DNA from: Planctomycetota bacterium
GTDB taxonomy: Bacteria > Planctomycetota > Phycisphaerae > Phycisphaerales > UBA1924
NCBI GenBank assembly: GCA_024280755.1
Contig: JAJRPN010000031.1
Location: forward strand, 62,001-126,000
DNA length: 64,000 bases
Direction of reading: 5' to 3'
The notes under the pieces were generated by a model. It had not been told where the DNA came from, made no database searches, and saw only the letters and a list, made by a program, of their open reading frames with translations. Both the position numbers and the translations under genes were made by a program. Positions 60,447 through 64,000 of this stretch are shown here, one piece after another. Position 1 is the stretch's first letter. Every line of letters starts with the position of its first letter.

Positions 60447-61868
60447 TTATGGTGCAAAGAAATAGGGCCCCGTGAAGAATGACAGTGTACCGATCGCAAG
60501 GTATCCAGAGAATACTGCCAGATCAAAGATCGGCAACCATAGCCCCTTTGAATGCAAACGCCATGCTTCAAACGGGTAGATAATCGCTTGAGCAACAATG
60601 TCGGCAATAAGCATACCGACCACACCATTGATCGAATACCCAACAAAGATCGCTCCGACCCGTGCGAAAGCGGTGACGCCTTTGATCAAAGCATGCCCAA
60701 ACACATCACCCGTTGCAATCAACACCATCCCAAACGGTGTGCGCTGGGCAGCGATCGCTGAACTCGTCGCTGAAATCACCAAAAATAATCCCGCAGCATG
60801 ATACCGATCGTCATACATCACATGAATCAGATCTCGCCCCAACACGATCAAAATAGCAAAGAATGGAAACGATAAGAAGAACAGTTTGGTTCTTGCCTCA
60901 CGCAACTTGCCGGCAAGTTCATCAGGGCGATCCTGATAGATCTGCGAGAATGCAGGAAAAAGAATCACACTCCCCATCCGCTTAATTAACTGATCAACCA
61001 CCATACCCAGCATCACCGCAATCGAGATCAATCCAAGCACATCGATGGGCACAAAATACCCCTGCACGAGCCGAAGCCCTTGCCCGCCGAAGTAGGTCAT
61101 GGCAGTAGCGACAAAGACCCATTTGCCGAAGTGGAATATTTCGAGTGCTGCCGAGCGATCAAAGCGGAATCGGTTTGCGGATGATTTGAGTAATCGATGC
61201 CCAAGAGCCAATCGTGTGAGCGATGCGCAGATGCCGCCGATGACCAATGACCACACGGTCGGATACATCGACGCCCACAAAATCATCACATATACACCCA
61301 CGATCTGTGAAAGAAAATCAATAATGGTAAGTTCGCGGAGTGCCATCTTCCGATTAGCGAGTGCCATCCCGATACTCTGAAAGCCTTGGATAACCGCACC
61401 AAAACCAATCCAGATCAAGACAGGAAAAAGCATAGGCTCTTCATAGATTCTCGATGCCGGGTATGATAAAGCGACCATCACCGCGAAAAGAATAAACCCA
61501 CGGATAATCTGCATTGTCCAAGCGGTCGCAAGAAAATCAGGATCATCGCCACGCTTGTTCTGAATAATCGAAGGCCCAACACCAATATCACTGAGCATGC
61601 TCAGCCCTTGCATGAACACCTGCGCCAACGCCATCAGCCCGAACGCTTCAGGGAACAACAGCCGAGTCAAGATCAGGTTTGATCCAAGCCGAATAACTTG
61701 CCCTGTCCCAAAGCCCACAATTGTCCAACTCGAACCACGCATCGCTTTGGCCCGAAGCCCATCGCCCTGCATCGATCGCCCAAGCCGACTGGCTTTGAGT
61801 TTGGACAACGCCCCACGCTCATCTGGAGCGCCATCACCGTTCGTCAAGTTTGTACCCGATTCACTCAT
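60447..61868 (-). CDS. Wzx-type polysaccharide flippase
   Basis: A 473-residue membrane protein of the MATE/MOP polysaccharide transporter group with about 12 helices, after a charged cytoplasmic N-terminus of about 40 residues. The opening AMRGSSWTIVGFGTGQVIRLGSNLILTRLL is typical of lipopolysaccharide flippases. It would flip the lipid-linked repeat unit for polymerisation. It is the first gene of the glycosyltransferase operon. No Wzy polymerase is seen in the window. Confidence 0.9.
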   Translation of the reverse strand: MSESGTNLTNGDGAPDERGALSKLKASRLGRSMQGDGLRAKAMRGSSWTIVGFGTGQVIRLGSNLILTRLLFPEAFGLMALAQVFMQGLSMLSDIGVGPSIIQNKRGDDPDFLATAWTMQIIRGFILFAVMVALSYPASRIYEEPMLFPVLIWIGFGAVIQGFQSIGMALANRKMALRELTIIDFLSQIVGVYVMILWASMYPTVWSLVIGGICASLTRLALGHRLLKSSANRFRFDRSAALEIFHFGKWVFVATAMTYFGGQGLRLVQGYFVPIDVLGLISIAVMLGMVVDQLIKRMGSVILFPAFSQIYQDRPDELAGKLREARTKLFFLSFPFFAILIVLGRDLIHVMYDDRYHAAGLFLVISATSSAIAAQRTPFGMVLIATGDVFGHALIKGVTAFARVGAIFVGYSINGVVGMLIADIVAQAIIYPFEAWRLHSKGLWLPIFDLAVFSGYLAIGTLSFFTGPYFFAP

Positions 61869-62284
61869 CAAATCTGCCCATACAAAGGTTGAAAATTGCG
61901 AGCCATATCGTTCAGTCGCTCACATGCTCGTCGTCCTTCTCCTATCGGCAAATCTGATCCAACCGGTTGACCATGATTCCCCCAATCTACCGGGTTCTTT
62001 GCCTATGCCAGCCTCTCGCCCCTCCGATAATCACTTTGTTTGCCAAGAATGCCGAGATCGATCTTGATGAAATCGCCTTGGGCATACCGAACATTGCCTC
62101 AGTACGATGCCAAGCTATGAACCAGTTCGCTCGCTCACCATCAATACCCATCGAAATTCCATGAAAATTCGATGCCTCTCACCTGTCCGAGCGTAGAAAA
62201 CCATACCAACAGACCGATACAGAACCTACGCTTAGGGACTAATTCACAAGCCCAGTTTTCCTCTTTCTCGACCGAGGGTACACG
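61869..62284. other. Divergent promoter region between the flippase operon and rmlC/rmlD
   Basis: About 415 bp without a convincing gene. It contains an inverted repeat CATCGAA (62149-62155) / TTCGATG (62168-62174) 12 bases apart, a possible operator. Promoters of both divergent transcripts must lie here; no strong consensus was picked out. Confidence 0.4.
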
Positions 62285-62779
62285 ATGAAAGTACATCAGC
62301 CAGAATCACTCAGTGTCCCGCTCAGCGAGGCATTCGAAATTGCAACGACACAGAAGAAACCAATCTTTGTGCCGACAACACATTTCACAGACGATCGCGG
62401 CTGGTCGCTCATGAACCAACTCCAAGGCGTCATGGGTCCACAAGGACAAGTCAACTTCTCGGTGCAATACCCCGGAGTCGTCAAAGCCTGGCATCGGCAC
62501 ATGCTCCAAACCGATTTCTGGATGGGACTCGTCGGGCATCTCAAGGTTGGGATCTATGACCAAGAAAATGACCAAGCATGGTCCCTGGTCATCGGCGAGA
62601 AACGACCCGGAACACTGATCATCCCCCCGCCGCTCTGGCACGGCGCAGCAACAGTTGGCCCAACACAAGCCGGGCTGCTCTACTATGTCACTCACAGCTA
62701 CAACCCACAAGCACCCGATGAAGAACGAATCTCGCCAGATGCCTTCCCAGGTTTCCCGTGGGGAGTCGAACACAAATGA
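62285..62779 (+). CDS. RmlC-like cupin (dTDP-4-dehydrorhamnose 3,5-epimerase family)
   Basis: A 164-residue cupin. KAWHRHMLQTDFWMGLVGHLKVGIYD and IIPPPLWHGAATVG match RmlC-family epimerases, but it is shorter than classical RmlC (about 180) and lacks parts of the usual active-site strands, so the activity (epimerase or isomerase on a dTDP-sugar) is not certain. Its stop overlaps the rmlD start (ATGA). Confidence 0.75.
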   Translation: MKVHQPESLSVPLSEAFEIATTQKKPIFVPTTHFTDDRGWSLMNQLQGVMGPQGQVNFSVQYPGVVKAWHRHMLQTDFWMGLVGHLKVGIYDQENDQAWSLVIGEKRPGTLIIPPPLWHGAATVGPTQAGLLYYVTHSYNPQAPDEERISPDAFPGFPWGVEHK

Positions 62780-63681
62780 CCCATGAGTCAGCTATGAGTT
62801 GCCAATCTGTCGTTGATACGCGCCCAAAGCCCAAGCGGGTGCTGGTGCTTGGATCAACTGGCATGGTCGGACGATCTTGGCTTGAGCTTCTTGCACAAGA
62901 ACAAATCGAATGCGTCGGGATCTCTCGACCAGAGTTTGACCTGATGGATCCGAGCTCAATTGCTCGATGCCTCAAGAACACAAACTATGACCTTGTCGTC
63001 AACGCATCCGCGTGGACGGATGTCGATGGCGCAGAAACAGACGAACAAGGGGCAACCCGCGCCAATGCGTATGCCGTTGATGAAATCGCAAAGCTCTGCG
63101 TAGAAATCGGCGCGACACTCATCACCTACTCAACGGATTATGTCTTCCCAGGCAATGCCAACAAGCCCTACACAGTTGGGCAGGCAACCGACCCAATCAA
63201 CGCCTATGGCCGATCCAAATCGCTCGGCGAATCAATGATTGCCCAATCAAAGGCATCACATATCATGATCCGCACAAGCTGGGTCTATGCGCCTTGGGGA
63301 ACCAACTTTGTGCGCACAATCCGTAGCCTTGCACTGACCCGAGACGAGCTCAAAGTCGTCGACGATCAGCGAGGAAATCCAACAAGCGCACAGCACTTGG
63401 CCGACTCTTCACTCAAGCTCTATTTAGCAGGAGCCCAAGGCATCTGGCACTTGAGCGACGAGAACGAATGCACCTGGTTCGATCTGGCAACCCAGATCGT
63501 TCGATATACAAAACTCGGCTGCACCATCAATGCCTGCGACTCAGATGAATACCCACGCCCCGCTGCTCGTCCGGCCTACTCCACACTGGAAATCACAGAA
63601 TCCACAAAGCTCATCGGCTCGCTTGGATCATGGATGACACACCTCCACCAAGTCCTCGATTCCATCGCAGCGAACGATTAA
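62776..63681 (+). CDS. rmlD: dTDP-4-dehydrorhamnose reductase
   Basis: A 301-residue short-chain dehydrogenase-type reductase. The NADPH-binding motif is LGSTGMVGRSW near the start and the catalytic YGRSKSLGE (YxxxK) at the middle; NASAWTDVDGAE is the family signature. It makes dTDP-L-rhamnose. The ATG at 62776 overlaps the cupin stop. rmlA and rmlB are outside the window. Confidence 0.92.
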   Translation: MTHESAMSCQSVVDTRPKPKRVLVLGSTGMVGRSWLELLAQEQIECVGISRPEFDLMDPSSIARCLKNTNYDLVVNASAWTDVDGAETDEQGATRANAYAVDEIAKLCVEIGATLITYSTDYVFPGNANKPYTVGQATDPINAYGRSKSLGESMIAQSKASHIMIRTSWVYAPWGTNFVRTIRSLALTRDELKVVDDQRGNPTSAQHLADSSLKLYLAGAQGIWHLSDENECTWFDLATQIVRYTKLGCTINACDSDEYPRPAARPAYSTLEITESTKLIGSLGSWMTHLHQVLDSIAAND

Positions 63682-63718
63682 GAGCCAGAGGCGATACTCA
63701 AAACCGAATAGACATTAA

Positions 63719-63750
63719 AAAACGAGAGAGGACGAATCCTCTCTCGTTTT
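63719..63750. terminator. Bidirectional terminator between rmlD and the CTERM protein gene
   Basis: AAAACGAGAGAGGA (63719-63732) and TCCTCTCTCGTTTT (63737-63750) form a perfect 14-bp stem with a 4-base loop. T runs on both strands allow termination of rmlD and of the convergent gene. Confidence 0.93.
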
Positions 63751-63774
63751 ATTGTAAACTAAACTGAAACAGTC

Positions 63775-64000
63775 TTAGCGACGGCGGATTCGTGAGAAAC
63801 CAGCGAGGCCACCGAGTGTCAACAAGCCAGCAAATGCTGCGGTTGGAAGTGGCACGATGAAGAGCTGATCTTGTGAGTCAGCATTGAGCATCGCACGAAG
63901 ACCTGCAACGCCAGCGGTTGGGTCCATTGCGATTTCTGCTTGCAGGTTGCCCATTTCGATCCCAACTTGGCCGTTACCGGTTACAACTGAGTTATCGAGA
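63775..64000 (-). CDS. VPLP-CTERM sorting-signal protein, 5' end outside the window
   Basis: The 3' 75 codons of a minus-strand gene that runs off the right edge. It ends in a PEP-CTERM-like sorting tail: VPLP, then a hydrophobic stretch TAAFAGLLTLGGLAGF, then SRIRRR. This is a VPxP variant of the signal cut by exosortases, found with polysaccharide export loci. The preceding residues (GIEMGNLQAEIAMDPTAGVAGLRAML) have no known domain. No exosortase is in the window. Confidence 0.85.
   Translation of the reverse strand, partial: LDNSVVTGNGQVGIEMGNLQAEIAMDPTAGVAGLRAMLNADSQDQLFIVPLPTAAFAGLLTLGGLAGFSRIRRR

Noticed and set aside
1-64000. CRISPR array, prophage, insertion sequence or integrative element
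   Set aside because: No spaced direct repeats, transposase, integrase or structural phage genes were found; the only repeats are the palindromic intergenic elements.

Overview
The window looks like a chromosomal segment of a marine planctomycete of the class Phycisphaerae. The main clues are two secreted metzincin proteases that end in the duplicated cysteine-capped dockerin-like tail typical of Phycisphaerales, a VPLP-type C-terminal sorting signal, an LptD-like outer-membrane protein (diderm envelope), an MqnD-like (futalosine) menaquinone gene, and dispersed G+C-rich intergenic repeats. This assignment is inferred from gene content; no rRNA is present. There is no CRISPR array, integrase, transposase or prophage.

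Bases 1-7080 hold amino-acid catabolism: the end of a 2-oxoacid dehydrogenase E2 gene, a thiolase, and a convergent four-gene operon (KamA-family radical-SAM aminomutase, two CoA-transferase subunits, class III aminotransferase). A divergent RpiR-type regulator sits beside a perfect 17-nt palindrome. The enzymes can be read as a chain: alpha-amino acid, beta-amino acid, 3-oxo acid, 3-oxoacyl-CoA, thiolysis. Bases 7080-14440 carry repeat copy 1, an A+T-richer DUF4041/GIY-YIG gene, ribosomal protein L31 and the two dockerin-tailed metzincins. Bases 14490-29140 hold B12-dependent methionine synthase, a lone FecCD-type permease, repeat copy 2, a bPH-domain protein, a lone ATP synthase epsilon gene, smpB, a lipoprotein, a rhodanese, an MqnD-like gene, purF, lptD, a YhaM-like HD nuclease and repeat copy 3.

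Bases 29280-41570 hold rpsD with a structured leader, a membrane-anchored PpiD-like protein, a thiS/pncC/B12-GTPase operon, a 3-hydroxyacyl-CoA dehydrogenase, a small TPR gene broken by a 14-bp tandem duplication, recX, tRNA-Glu, a CPBP protease, rpsT, tRNA-Arg and a DevBCA-type export operon. Bases 41690-51850 hold a HerA/FtsK-like ATPase whose reading frame is interrupted near its start, an alginate-export-type porin, a conserved small protein, and the most striking locus: an operon of tetraheme cytochrome c, Tat-exported NrfC-like ferredoxin, NrfD-like membrane subunit and octaheme hydroxylamine-oxidoreductase-family cytochrome, with a divergent NapG-like ferredoxin. It reads as a menaquinone-linked nitrogen-compound respiratory complex.

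Bases 51850-63700 hold threonine aldolase and a long surface-polysaccharide locus: nucleotide-sugar dehydrogenase, five glycosyltransferases, a sulfotransferase, a Wzx flippase, and divergent RmlC-like and RmlD genes. The window ends in the 3' part of a VPLP-CTERM protein gene. Two interrupted reading frames (TPR gene and HerA-like ATPase) could be real mutations or assembly errors.
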